The position numbers and the translations under genes are program-made. 64,000 bases of DNA from positions 229,416,578-229,480,577 of the forward strand of contig CP136062.1 of assembly GCA_032622095.1 (NCBI GenBank), read 5' to 3'. Under the pieces are notes generated by a model. It was not told where the DNA came from, made no database searches, and was given only the letters and a program-made list of their open reading frames with translations. Of the stretch, positions 12,201 to 20,958 are shown piece after piece (within the stretch, counting starts at the first letter, position 1; every line of letters begins with the position of its first letter). The DNA is from Siphonodentalium dalli (taxonomy: Eukaryota; Mollusca; Scaphopoda; Gadilida; Siphonodentaliidae).

Positions 12201-15200
12201 GTCTCCCATTGGGACAGGATCCGCGCTGGACCGAAATTTACTTTTGGCCAAATGAAAATATTTTTTGCCTAATTCTTTTTGAATTTGCCAAATGCTATCC
12301 CCGATAGTATCATTTTCTGCAACATTGATTGGATGTTATGTTAATAATTATACTCACATCTCTATAATGGTTTATCATAGAACACATCACCAAACAATAA
12401 AATGGTAGATGGGTTGCTTTATCAGAAGGGCACACCACAAGAGGATTAGCTATGTAAACACCACGATCACACTAAATACGGATAATCCCTCAACCCAATC
12501 GATATTAATGCTATCAGACTAACTGCATCTAAATGGAGGTGTTAACTTTTTCCAAAACCATGTAAAACACCACTAATATAATTCTATTGTAGTCTCATAA
12601 AATGAATGGTATTGATTGAACGATATTTTTCAACTTTATTGAGGAATTATTAAGTGACTTACCAAAACTTTTGCCAAATGAAAATATTTTTTGCCAAATG
12701 TGGCAGCGCGAACCCTGCATTGGGAGCCTCGCATATATAAGAGAATATATTGGCCTAACAATATTTACCTTGACCTTGTAAGCCAGTGCATTCTTTTAAT
12801 GCTGCACCAGCGCAGTTCCCGTCAAAGAAGGAGTGGTTACACAGTCTTCAAAAGATGCTTCAGTTATCTGAATCGATTAATTACCAAACAATAATGCTAA
12901 CCACTGTCAACTCCAGTATAACATTTTCCAAAATGTGTTATATATCAACATTTTGTTCAATGCAATTTGGTATCAACAGTATGTCGGTCGACTTGTAGAA
13001 TATTTGCTTGGCCGCCAAATAATATTACAGGTGATGAAAAATAACAGATTAAAAAAATTTATACCTGATAACTCTGAGCTTTGATGGGTGGGTTCCTCGA
13101 CTCGAATTAAGTATTTTTTACACCTGAAACCAAATAAATAGTAATTTAGGAGCGTTAATTTTGATTATGTATCGTCAAACCTTCACCTTTTTACCTGTAG
13201 GTTATAAGGAGCATGAGGAGCCCTTTAACATGGCACAGCAGACAGGGTCGTTCGAGGTGTTAGCGTCGTCTGCTCAAAACAAAATACTGCGGCAAATGGT
13301 GAAAGAGAAGCCGTGTTACTGGTGTGCTGGAGACAAGTTTGACAACATGAGCAGTAACCTACTGGGCGATCATTCCTGGTGAGACTTAAGCCGCGTTCAC
13401 ACAAGTCTGTTGCATATGTTGCATTGAAATTGGATTACATGCAATAACACCAAAACCCTCAGATGACTGCGATGCGTCAGTTGCATTGTCTGCATTAACG
13501 CACACAACGGAGAGATTATATTTTCAATGCAACGTGAAGTGTAATGCATACCTTATATGGCGTGCGTCGTGACGTCGCTTGTCCAACTCCATGCAGGGTT
13601 TATCTCCCTTGATGATTCGATTGTTTTCAATCAATGAAAGATGGCGTATGTCTTTGAAGCGAAGGAAAATCGTATTTATCATATGACTCAATCATTATTT
13701 ACGTTGGAAAGTATGTCATAATCAATTTCATATGAACTACTAGTTCATATCACCTTCCGATAATTTGATTGGTTTGTTGACAAAAAGTGTGTTTTGATTG
13801 GCTGAATGGCAGCCGGGGCCGAGCCGTATCTCTAACTAAATGCAGGTCAAATTCGTGCGCGTCAATCAACGCGATGCCGAAATTCTCGCAATTATAATCT
13901 TGAAATATATAGTTTTGGACATTGTTATACGATAAATAGAATATGTTATTCGTATTTATCAAATAAACATACGATATAATGTCACAAACTGAGAACAGAA
14001 TAGCGCACTATATCTTCGCGTGTGTATTATTTCTGCTAGTTCACCAGGTGTAATTGGGCTTCCGGTGCAATGACGTGACGTCACATTAACCTTTTGCTGC
14101 CGATGTCATATAGCTATTTAGTGATTTGTGTGCGTTTTGGACATCATAATCAATTTATAGGTGTCATATGATAAATAGAATATGTAATTCGTGTTTCTCT
14201 CATATGATATTTATGAAACTCGTCACGAATTTTCAGTTTTCTCTCGCCAGAGGCTTGAGAAAACTGAAAATTCTTAGACTCGTTTCATAAATATCATATG
14301 AGAGAAACACTCATTTCATATCCTCTATTTATGTCAATAAAGTGGTAGTTGTTGGGATTTTACAGGTTTGATATTATCATACAATTAATTTATTACAGAT
14401 AGATTCATTTAGCAATTATTCCAAATTCTAAAAGGTTACTTATTCCAAACCCATTGATGTGAGGCACATGTATTTACAAGCCAGAACTATTCTTGTTGAC
14501 GTTGTCGCCAAGAGATATGACTTCCATTACATTACATCAGGGATCCAACCCGATTATTACTGGTTATTCGTCAGACTAAAAATACAATAAAGGTAGCTAT
14601 ATCATCATGAAGATGACAGTAATGATTGAACATATCTGACACAGCAGTGTAGATAATCTTGAACATTTTATCGAACTTGTTGCGGATGCTGCGGAGTTAC
14701 ATTTCACTCGAGATACGCTCTCGCGAAACATATCCTTGCACCGTCCGCAATTCATTTGATAAAAGATTCATGATTAAGATGCGCGTTGTGTTCTGTCTAT
14801 ATCTGTGATATGATGTGCATGTATACAACAATTTTAAATTTTGTATTGGTTGATTTTGTTCAACCTATAGTTTCGCATTCAATGGACGGCTATACAGTAA
14901 TGCCCTAATTAATCGACTCTTTAACCACAGCAGAATTATGGGTAACTTTTCAGGATTTAGTCGGAAATATGGCTTGTTGCCATTCATCGGAAAGCTATCG
15001 GGGAGAGCTTTCCAATGAATGGCAACAAGCCATATTTCCGACTAAATCCTCAAAAGTTACCCATAATTCTGCTGTGGTTAAGCAATCGATTAATTAGGGC
15101 ATTACTGTAGATGATGATAACCCGATAAGTTGAACAAATATCAACAGATTTTATTGATATTCAGTATAAGAGACTTGCTCAACAATATCTTGATCAAGTT

Positions 15201-18200
15201 CGAAAACTGGCCAGTGAAAACATTGGTAGCAAAGCTCACCTTAGGAACTGGTGTTCTTCACCGGCCCCACAGTCTTTTGCTGTCCTCCATTACTTTGTTC
15301 TCCTTTCATTTATTTCCTTCTTCCCCGCACAAACATTCAAACCGACTGACGTATCTTCTTCCACTTCCGCTCCACTTCCGGTATGTACATATTGCTGTCA
15401 AAGACCATTAACTCTATCTCTCTTATTCACAAACAGTCTCTCCATATAAATCAACATGTAGTTAACAGCCAGGTCCGCCTATTTTGGGTGAAGTTTCAAC
15501 CCATAATTAGTTCATTTTGATGAATTTTGATCATAATAGCATGATAACTTGAACAAATATCAAATGATTTTATTGATATTCAGTATAAAACATGATCAAC
15601 GATGTCATGAAAGGGTTAACCCTTTACCCAACAAACCGGCCAAAACCGGCCAAATAAAGCTTCAACAGCCTAAAATATCTTGGGTCTGTCTCAATAAAAC
15701 CATACAAATATGGATATCATTGGAACCGGCTCATTGACCACATTGTGATGATTACAGTTATGCCCTGTGCCAATGCATTCTCTTATATATGCGAGTCGAC
15801 CATAGGTTGCCTCGCATATATAAGAGAATGCATTGGCCTAAAAAAAATCTTTTTTTAACACTTTTTACCATTTTTTCTTACATTCTTTAACAATTTTATA
15901 ATTTTTAATGTGTTAAGCCAATGCATTCTCTTATATATGCGAGGCGACCTATGGTCGACTCGCATATATAAGAGAATGAATTGGCACATGGCCCTTCTGT
16001 TGGGTAAAGGGTTAAGTAACTAAACAAAGAGCATATATAAAGCTTACTGCCCAAACATATTGTGGCTGTGAATGTAATTAAATTTGTGTATACTATATTT
16101 AATATGTAAAATACACATATGATAACGCGGAAATATGTAAAATATAGGAATGTATGCGCCCGATGCGATCTCGGTGGATTCCGATACCTCCCGCTAACAA
16201 CAAGGGCACCTCCGATGTTTATATAAACAATATAACCTGACTACGACTGTTGTTGAATTTATAGTTGTAGTGTATACCATCGTGTAATCAATTCATGATA
16301 TTCAGGATTCTCTACAATTTTATTTACACTATTTTTAATTTTTGACTGGCTAAAACTGCTCCTACGGCAGACTGTCTGTTCATCATTAGCATACTAGTTA
16401 TAAGCTTCCGGTGAGCAAGGCGGGGGTACCTTGTTTGTGGGCCCAGGACACTGTGGCATCACCTGCTCATTCTGTATATATGGGCTCTATAAAACAAAGT
16501 TAATTAATTAAACAAAGAGCAGATGTAAAAGCCTACTCTATAAAGAAGGATAACTCTAAACCCTAATAAAGCCTACTCTATAAAGAACTCTAAACCCTAA
16601 TAAAGCCTACTCTATAAAGAAGGATAACTCTAAACCCTAATAAAGCCTACTCTATAAAGAAGGATAACTCTAAACCCTAATAAAGCCTACTCTATAAAGA
16701 AGGATAACTCTAAACCCTAATAAAGCCTACTCTATAAAGAAGGATAACTCTAAACCCTAACTCTATAAAGAAGGATAACTCTAAACCCTAATAAAGCCTA
16801 CTCTATAAAGAAGGATAACTCTAAACCCTAACTCTATAAAGAAGGATAACTCTAAACCCTAACTCTATAAAGAAGGATAACTCTAAAGCCTACTCTATAA
16901 AGAAGGATAACTCTAAACCCTAATAAAGCCTACTCTATAAAGAAGGATAACTCTAAACCCCAATAAAGCCTACTCTATAAAGAAGGATAACTCTAAACCC
17001 TAATAAAGCCTACTCTATAAAGAAGGATAACTCTAAACCCTAATAAAGCCTACTCTATAAAGAAGGATAACTCTAAACCCTAATAAAGCCTACTCTATAA
17101 AGAAGGATAACTCTAAACCCTAATAAAGCCTACTCTATAAAGAAGGATAACTCTAAACCCTAATAAAGCCTACTCTATAAAGAAGGATAACTCTAAACCC
17201 TAATAAAGCCTACTCTATAAAGAAGGATAACTCTAAACCCTACTCTATAAAGAAGGATAACTCTAAACCCTAATAAAGTTGCCCGAACAGTTTGTGGCTG
17301 TGAATGTCACAAACATATGTTGCTAGTTAGCCCTTCCAAGAAAGACTGGAGAAATTTTGCGAAAAACCTGGGGCCAATGCATTCTCTTATATATGAGAGT
17401 CTCCCATAAGGAGCCTCACATATATAAGAGAATTCATTGGCCTAACAATATATACCTTGATCGTGTAAGCCAGTGTATTCTCTTATATGTGTGAGGCTCT
17501 TTTTGGGAGACTCGCATATATAAGAGAATGCACTGGCACAAAATCTTTAATGCTGCACTAGTCCAAGTCTTCTCGTACTAAAACCGGCTAAGATATTGGG
17601 ATGGAGGTGCCGGTCTTTAGTCCGAGTTCCAGGCCCATGCATTATTATGACACGACTTAAGCGTTAGTGACCCGCTCAAATAAAACCACAATTATATGAA
17701 ATAAAATATCACAATTGCGACAATAAACGGATATTTTCCGCAGAAGACATGCTATTTTATCTGAAACCCACATCAGTTGTGAATTTAAAACGGTAATTTA
17801 ATGCGAAAAGAGACATTTACCTCAATGTTTACAATTTTTTAAAAGTATGCGAACTCGGTTGACCTCGCGAACTGTGTTCGGCATTTTCCGTTGAAAATAT
17901 TCCGTAGATTTTGGACAACAACGCAAATTACGATGAATTCTCCATTGTAATCGTAATTATGTGTGTCAATAAATAAAATAATAAATAGATTAATTAAACA
18001 TTGGAGATATAAATGTAATACACTAAATAAATGAACCTTAAGTTTGAAAAGTCCCACTAAAACGGAAGAACTATATTTCGAAACTGTGTGATTCGGTTCT
18101 CCGATTATTTTATCAACACAGATGTCAAAATGCACACCACACGCATGGCAACTTGGCAAGTCAGACACAAGAGTTCTAATTTGCTCCAATTTTGACAAGT

Positions 18201-20958
18201 TGCTTGCGAAAATTGTCAACAAAACTACCGTTCTGATCCTCCATTATGTCATTAAGTTTTTAGTGCGGGAATTGTTCTGAAAGCACATAGAAAACTGGAC
18301 TTTCGGGCGATCGGTTTTCGCCATTTTTGTTCGGAAAACCCGCGCTATATATAGAAACGGAAAGTAGAATTCCCAGAACAAACAGCGGATTATGCCGAAC
18401 TTATTCGGACCACTTCGGCTTTCGGTTAAAACGTAAACAAACAGAGAAACAAATCGATGTTTTTGTCAATCAACCGGAATATTCTATGTGTAATTTAACA
18501 TTAAAGTTAGATTATTATACACCATTATGACCTTAAGATGTAAGCCTTTCCGATGTATATAGCATCATGTATTGATTTGCTAGGTAAATCGAGTAAAATA
18601 CACCACAAATTCCCGCCACAGATCGTGGGCGTAAGTCGTGTCATAGGATTGGTATACAAGCGGTCTTGGACTAAAGACCGGCACCTCCATCCCAATATCT
18701 TAGCCGGTTTTAGTACGAGAAGACTTGGACTAATGCTGCACCAGCTCAACTCCCATCATGAAAGGGTTAATCTGCATGATGAAACCTCACCAATAAATGT
18801 AAAATAGCGTATGTCCTCACTGAATGATAATCATAATCATTTTGGAAAGTAATTGAATATAATTAAAAAAGTAATTGAATTACATGCTATTTATCCAAGT
18901 AATAAATAACTTTTTTTACTTTTAATTGAGAAATGTCCCAATTAAAAATTACTATCAATTACTTGAGAAAAAGTTATTAATTAGAGTCATTTACAATTAC
19001 CCCATCCCTGGCTACTTTTGATATTTCTCTTCATCGTGCACTAATTAACACTAATATGCTTACAGGACTGATATCTATACTGAGATAGAGTCGTCAATCG
19101 GTGAAGTGAATGCCACAGATGCTGTCTTTATTGCTGCCCGCGTTAGCCTCAGCACGTCCTTCTGTGTTATCTACAAAGCTACTGGGATATTTTTCTTCTT
19201 GTATACGAAAGAGAATAAGTTCAAGGTCACAGCCGACTTAGGTAGTTAGTTTATATTGTCATATTGGGGGGCACTGGCAATTTTTGGGTGCCCCCCCCCA
19301 GGCCCCCCTAATTACAGTGTATTTTATCACCTTTAAATGCCTAATTGCAGTGTATTTTATCACCTAATTCCAGTGTATTTTATCACCTTTAAATGCCTAA
19401 TTGCAGTGTATTTTATCACCTAATTACAGTGTATTTTATCACCTTTAAATGTCTAATTGCAGTGTATTTTATCACCTAATTACAGTGTATTTTATCACCT
19501 TTAAATGTCTAATTGCAGTGTATTTTATCACCTAATTACAGTGTATTTTATAACCTTTAAATGCCTAATTGCAGTGTATTTTATCACCTTTACCAGTGTA
19601 TTTTATCACCTTTAGTAGTGTATTTTGTGACCTTTACCAGTGTATTTTATCACCTAATTACAGTGTATTTTATCACCTTTAAATGTCTAATTGCAGTGTA
19701 TTTTATCACCTAATTACAGTGTATTTTATCACCTTTACCAGTGTATTTTATCACCTTTAGTAGTGTATTTTGTGACCTTTACCAGTGTATTTTATCACCT
19801 AATTAGTGTATTTTATCACCTTTAAATGCCTAATTGCAGTGTATTTTATCACCTAATTCCAGTGTATTTTATCACCTTTAAATGCCTAATTGCAGTGTAT
19901 TTTATCACCTAATTACAGTGTATTTTATCACCTTTAAATGTCTAATTGCAGTGTATTTTATCACCTAATTACAGTGTATTTTATCACCTTTAAATGTCTA
20001 ATTGCAGTGTATTTTATCACCTAATTACAGTGTATTTTATCACCTTTAAATGCCTAATTGCAGTGTATTTTATCACCTTTACCAGTGTATTTTATCACCT
20101 TTACCAGTGTATTTTATCACCTTTTAAATACCAGTGTCTTTTATCACTTTTACCAGCCCAGAACAATACCCTGCTTGAAGGGAAGGTGACAGGTTTAAAG
20201 ATGTGGAACAAGCTTTCACTGCTCGTCGAGGTGCGTGTTATCTATTCCTGTTATCATCAACACTGTTCACAATATTTTGGTGTGTCTTGGTTTCCCGCGA
20301 AATTTTTCATTAATTCCAATATGTGTCTCATGTAAAATTGATTTTTTGGCCTTCATTATCCCCCCCCCCCCCCCCCAAAAAAAATCCAATGGCCGAAAAA
20401 GCCACAGGCTGAAAAAACAGGTGGTTTGGAATTTATGGACCAAGTTTATATCTCGCATGGTTTCTGAGGTAGGAAACCAACAAAAGTGGTGTACATTTAT
20501 TTTATAAAAAATAATATTTTCATAAATAGAGGCTGGAACCTCATATACTTTTGTTAAATCTAGTCAGTACCTTTAGTATTATTTGATTACGATTATCCAA
20601 CAATGAATCTACTGTAGGGCCCTGAAAATATTCGATGTCGATGTCCCCGTTGTGCAGACAGGTGCCGATTCGCAGACTCCTATTATATTCATGTGAATCT
20701 TCATATCTTTTGCAGGGTGATACTGCCGCTGGTGCTGTTAATGGCCAAATCACCTTCACTATTCGTATACCACCTAACATTACAAATGGGTTTGTTGGAA
20801 TTGGCACATCCAGTTTTGGTTTGGCTGACTTTGACAACCTGGAAATCATTCGAGCGTCTGAGGGAAAAAAGAAACTCAAAGTAGAAGACAAAGCAGCGAG
20901 CAAGAATCACGACAATAATCTGTACTTTGAACCACATCATGTCTACAATGGACAATAA
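3196..20958 (+). CDS. GALC: Galactocerebrosidase gene, seven 3' exons (5' part outside window)
   Basis: Lysosomal hydrolase that removes galactose from galactosylceramide (GH59). Exons at 3196-3285, 8258-8347, 11522-11663, 13201-13378, 19066-19241, 20157-20230 and 20716-20958 have AG/GT borders and matching phases, and together give about 297 residues. Recognised family landmarks in order: CIRPPLP, MWYSKLG, LTLGVDEVYTLTTL, YKEDFEGY, LLGDHSWTD, VFIAARV, FKVTADLA, and GFVGIGTSSFGLADFDNLEI near the end. These correspond to the C-terminal beta-sandwich and lectin-like part of the enzyme; the TIM barrel with the catalytic glutamates would lie upstream. The protein ends with about 30 residues beyond the usual family end. 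The introns (0.5-5.7 kb) are full of mobile elements. The assignment rests on remembered family similarity and on phase consistency, not on a search. Confidence 0.92.
3330..4195. repeat. 53-bp minisatellite with a duplicated exon end
   Basis: Units contain 'attagattattagggagaa', 'tggactgttatcagggagaa' and 'gtcacttctctct'. There are two blocks. The second begins after 3875 with a copy of the exon 3' end and intron start (compare 3257-3350 with 3880-3970), so the duplication unit included coding sequence. It lies in the first visible GALC intron. Confidence 0.9.
4236..5536. repeat. 31-bp satellite with higher-order structure
   Basis: About 42 units of 'gtgagtaagtacaccattat' plus 'aatacattata'. 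Variants (gtgactaag, gtaagaac, gtgagtgag and one short unit 'accattatagtgag') appear in the same order twice, about 455 bp apart (4671-5000 and 5125-5455). This shows recent block duplication. Intronic. Confidence 0.95.
5537..6353. other. GALC intron, mostly unremarkable
   Basis: AT-rich intron. At 6064-6112 there is a short palindrome, 'gccaatgcattctctta' facing 'taagagaatgcattggc', a loop-less relative of the hairpin module in the MITEs. From about 6140 to 6300 there are loose repeats of 'aaaattgttaaagaatgtaa'. No coding signal. Confidence 0.5.
6573..6954 (+). mobile_element. TTAA-target MITE, family A (copy 1)
   Basis: Flanked by TTAA on both sides (6569-6572 and 6955-6958). The left terminus is 'ccctttacccaacaaaccgg' and the right terminus is its near complement, ending 'ctgttgggtaaaggt'. 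TTAA duplication plus CCC termini is the signature of piggyBac-type transposons (established), so this is probably a non-autonomous piggyBac derivative. It contains two 69-bp hairpins (6722-6790 and 6860-6928) around an AT-rich centre and has no coding capacity. Confidence 0.75.
7104..7690. repeat. 42-bp minisatellite within one arm of an inverted repeat
   Basis: About 13 units of 'caatatcccaccgatttctc', 'aagctgttgtggacccagaa', 'ga'. The 42-bp period keeps all frames open, giving a false 252-residue frame (DNIPPISQAVVDPE repeats). The flanks (7055-7140) are an inverted copy of 6354-6433 (tctgttatagaag, actcagtccaaaa, agctgttgtgga), so the array expanded from one arm of an inverted repeat that encloses MITE A. 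Intronic. Confidence 0.9.
7985..8110. repeat. TTCG-rich degenerate repeat
   Basis: Loose repetition of 'gattcgaggttcggttcgat'. Similar patches occur at 8400-8490 and 8765-8850. Simple-sequence character, with no coding meaning. Confidence 0.5.
8258..8347 (+). CDS. GALC: GALC exon (FNISSLNMWYSKLG...LATKK)
   Basis: Acceptor 'tttacctgtttcag', donor 'gtaagtag'. It is 90 bp and phase 0 on both sides, so it joins the previous exon without a shift. MWYSKLG followed by LFKKL fits the GH59 segment after the LAGSF strand. Contains one NIS glycosylation sequon. Confidence 0.85.
9014..9168 (-). mobile_element. MITE family A, half copy in reverse orientation
   Basis: Starts after TTAA (9010-9013) with 'ccatttatccaacagaacgg', then the 69-bp hairpin (9040-9108), then the AT-rich centre in the complement orientation of the copy at 15620-16011. 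The other half is missing, so this is a solo arm. Confidence 0.65.
9492..10074. mobile_element. TTAA-target MITE, family C (copy 1)
   Basis: 583 bp flanked by TTAA (9488-9491 and 10075-10078). Termini are 'aggggtacggtacgcca' and 'tggcgtacagtacccct'. A second copy of identical length lies at 33982-34564 and differs by only a scattering of substitutions. No open frame, so it must be moved by a transposase supplied elsewhere. Confidence 0.85.
10228..10307. repeat. Foldback element F (copy 3)
   Basis: 'catgaggtccccagtgggtg' followed by 'aatttagtggctatccc' and an inverted 'ggctagcatcaccaaattca'. Same hairpin family as 2673 and 2962, with shorter arms. Confidence 0.55.
10377..11224. repeat. Foldback element F (copy 4), split by a hAT-type element
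   Basis: The left half (10377-10430: aagcagaatgaggtcccta, gaatttagtgatgctagcct) and right half (11173-11224: 'cttcggggacctcattctgc') are the two arms of one hairpin, separated by 10431-11172. The inserted element dates later than the hairpin. Confidence 0.65.
10431..11172. mobile_element. hAT-type non-autonomous element (copy 1)
   Basis: Termini are 'cagtgttcccgctgg' and 'cagcgcgaacactg' (inverted complement cagtgttcgcgctg). CAG-starting short inverted termini with 8-bp target duplications are typical of hAT transposons. The flanking octamers 'cctgtcat' and 'cccgtcgt' match at 6 of 8 positions, so the duplication is decayed. The interior has 'ggccaaat' runs next to the left end and no transposase frame. 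Confidence 0.65.
11225..11584 (+). repeat. Four 90-bp units containing a splice acceptor and part of a GALC exon
   Basis: Each unit runs 'agagatacattgttgatata', an acceptor region, 'gtaactgacggccaggtg', then coding text for VSLTLGVDEVY.LTTL. Units start at 11225, 11315, 11405 and 11495. Only the last unit continues into the rest of the exon. In units 2 and 3 the acceptor 'gcag' reads 'gcat'; units 1 and 4 keep AG. Reading on from an upstream unit hits TAA within the next unit. Confidence 0.92.
11522..11663 (+). CDS. GALC: GALC exon (VTDNQVSLTLGVDEVYTLTTL...YKEDFE)
   Basis: Acceptor 'ataatgacag' is inside the fourth 90-bp repeat unit; donor 'gtaagatg'. It is 142 bp, phase 0 to phase 1; the final G joins GT of the next exon to make Gly. 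LTLGVDEVYTLTTL and PFPIPYKEDFE match the GH59 linker region. The first 63 bases of the exon are the repeated part; the remainder is unique. Confidence 0.88.
12131..12836 (+). mobile_element. TTAA-target MITE, family B (copy 1), interrupted
   Basis: Left end after TTAA (12127-12130): 'cccttccatgactggagctt'. Right end near 12836 is decayed ('gtcaaagaaggagtgg', then TTAC). A second left-end copy lies just upstream (from about 12031). It contains the hairpin module with a different loop (gagtctcccattgggagc). The hairpin is split by the hAT element at 12215-12717. Confidence 0.6.
12215..12717. mobile_element. hAT-type MITE with perfect 8-bp target duplication
   Basis: 503 bp. Termini 'caggatccgcgctgg' and 'cagcgcgaaccctg' form a 14-bp inverted pair with two mismatches. 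Both sides are flanked by CATTGGGA (12207-12214 and 12718-12725), an exact 8-bp duplication as expected for hAT transposition. Internal 'ttttggccaaatg' runs sit near both ends. No coding capacity. Confidence 0.85.
13201..13378 (+). CDS. GALC: GALC exon (GYKEHEEPFNMAQQTGSFEV...LLGDHSW)
   Basis: Acceptor 'ttttacctgtag', donor 'gtgagact'. 178 bp, starts with two bases of a split codon and ends with TG, completed by G of the next exon to give Trp. QTGSFEV, ILRQMV and NLLGDHSW are in the order expected in GH59 enzymes after the linker. Confidence 0.9.
13379..14190. other. GALC intron, no gene seen
   Basis: Starts with 'ttaagccgcgttcacacaag', a motif that looks like a repeat end, and has a 'ttgcat/atgcaa' rich stretch to 13560. 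No partner end was found, so no element is called. Confidence 0.4.
14191..14310. repeat. 120-bp palindrome
   Basis: The left arm 'gtgtttctctcatatgatat' continues through 'ttatgaaactcgt' and 'gaattttcagttttctc'. The right arm is its complement ending 'catatgagagaaacac'. The loop is 'gccagaggc'. Flanks at 14170 and 14320 (ataaatagaatatg, tcatatcctctattt) are also weakly inverted, so the element may be larger. Confidence 0.8.
14895..15107. mobile_element. TA-target foldback MITE (copy 1)
   Basis: 213 bp, bounded by TA on both sides. It is almost entirely a hairpin: left 'cagtaatgccctaattaatc', right 'gattaattagggcattactg', with arms of about 100 bp around 'gctatcggggagagc'. TA target plus CAGT terminus suggests mobilisation by a Tc1/mariner-type transposase. 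Sister copy of equal length at 26916-27128. Confidence 0.8.
15620..16011 (+). mobile_element. TTAA-target MITE, family A (full copy)
   Basis: 392 bp between perfect TTAA (15616-15619 and 16012-16015). Termini are 'ccctttacccaacaaaccgg' and 'cccttctgttgggtaaaggg'. Two 69-bp hairpins at 15769-15837 and 15917-15985. Directly to its left, 15604-15615 ends 'catgaaaggg', the right terminus of family B, so two families abut at one TTAA. Confidence 0.85.
16528..17277. repeat. 40-bp minisatellite
   Basis: About 19 units of 'taataaagcctactctataa' and 'agaaggataactctaaaccc', with several shortened units lacking 'taataaagcctac'. Contains 'aaaccctaa' but only once per unit, so it is not a telomeric repeat. 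It lies in the GALC intron between 13379 and 19065. Confidence 0.93.
17331..18766 (+). mobile_element. TTAA-target MITE, family B (copy 2), split by a Mutator-like element
   Basis: Left end 'cccttccaagaaagactgga' after TTAG (mutated TTAA); right end 'cccatcatgaaaggg' before TTAA (18767-18770). Contains two hairpins (17373-17441 and 17469-17537). The sequence resumes as 'cagctcaactcc' after the insertion at 17559-18732; the uninterrupted text is visible in copy 1 near 12800 (aatgctgcaccagcgcag). Confidence 0.8.
17559..18732. mobile_element. Mutator-like element, non-autonomous, 65-bp inverted termini
   Basis: 1174 bp. Left terminus 17559-17623 starts 'tagtccaagtcttctcgtac'; the right terminus 18668-18732 is its exact inverted complement, ending 'cgagaagacttggacta'. 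Both sides are flanked by ATGCTGCAC (17550-17558 and 18733-18741), a perfect 9-bp duplication. Long inverted termini with a 9-bp duplication are typical of Mutator-like (MULE) transposons. The interior has no transposase. A 127-residue minus-strand open frame (17839-18222) has no recognised motif. Confidence 0.8.
18838..19014. repeat. Degenerate AATTAC-rich block
   Basis: Dense 'aattac/gtaatt' text ending 'acaattaccccatccctg'. A second block of the same kind is at 44385-44552. The shared end (cagggatgggg in complement) may be a hAT-like terminus, but the other end was not found. Confidence 0.5.
19066..19241 (+). CDS. GALC: GALC exon (TDIYTEIESSIGEVNATDAVFIAARV...FKVTADL)
   Basis: Acceptor 'atatgcttacag', donor 'gtagttag'. 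176 bp, phase 2 in and phase 1 out. VFIAARV, then IFFFLYT and KFKVTADL are the hallmark strands of the GH59 C-terminal lectin-like domain. Has an NAT sequon. Confidence 0.92.
19309..20155. repeat. Intronic minisatellite abutting an exon acceptor
   Basis: Composite units: 'cagtgtattttatcaccttt', 'aaatgcctaattg' alternating with 'cagtgtattttatcac', 'ctaattac', about 57 bp together. Toward the 3' end shorter units read 'ttatcacctttaccag'. The last of these, 'ttatcacttttaccag', is the splice acceptor of the next exon. Earlier units at about 19590, 19735 and 20090-20110 carry the same acceptor-like text. Confidence 0.9.
20157..20230 (+). CDS. GALC: GALC exon (QNNTLLEGKVTGLKMWNKLSLLVE)
   Basis: 74 bp: two bases complete the Ala codon opened by the previous exon, then 24 codons to 'gtcgag' and donor 'gtgcgt'. 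GKVTGLKMWNKLSL matches the strand after the V-T-G/A-D-L-A motif in GH59. The acceptor is part of the upstream tandem array. Confidence 0.88.
20231..20715. other. GALC last intron
   Basis: 485 bp. Contains a run of about 18 C followed by A-rich sequence at 20361-20385 and otherwise no repeat or exon signal. Confidence 0.5.
20716..20958 (+). CDS. GALC: GALC terminal exon with minisatellite-encoded tail
   Basis: Acceptor 'atatcttttgcag'; 80 codons plus TAA. GFVGIGTSSFGLADFDNLEI is the conserved end of GH59 proteins. Family members usually end a few residues later; here the frame continues with a Lys-rich stretch (SEGKKKLKVEDKAASKN) and then HDNNLYFEPHHVYNGQ, which is translated from the first unit of the 40-bp array. 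The stop codon TAA is the 'taa' of 'gacaataatc' in the second unit. Contains an NIT sequon. Confidence 0.9.
   Translation, partial: GDTAAGAVNGQITFTIRIPPNITNGFVGIGTSSFGLADFDNLEIIRASEGKKKLKVEDKAASKNHDNNLYFEPHHVYNGQ

Noticed and set aside
16528-17277. Interstitial telomere (ccctaa)
   Set aside because: CCCTAA occurs once per 40-bp unit and never in tandem.
17839-18222. 127-residue minus-strand ORF inside the Mutator-like element as a transposase
   Set aside because: No transposase or zinc-finger motif; too short; composition like its surroundings.
20635-20715. ORF start upstream of the last GALC exon
   Set aside because: The frame is open by chance into the intron; the acceptor 'ttttgcag' at 20715 and phase agreement with the previous exon show the real exon start.
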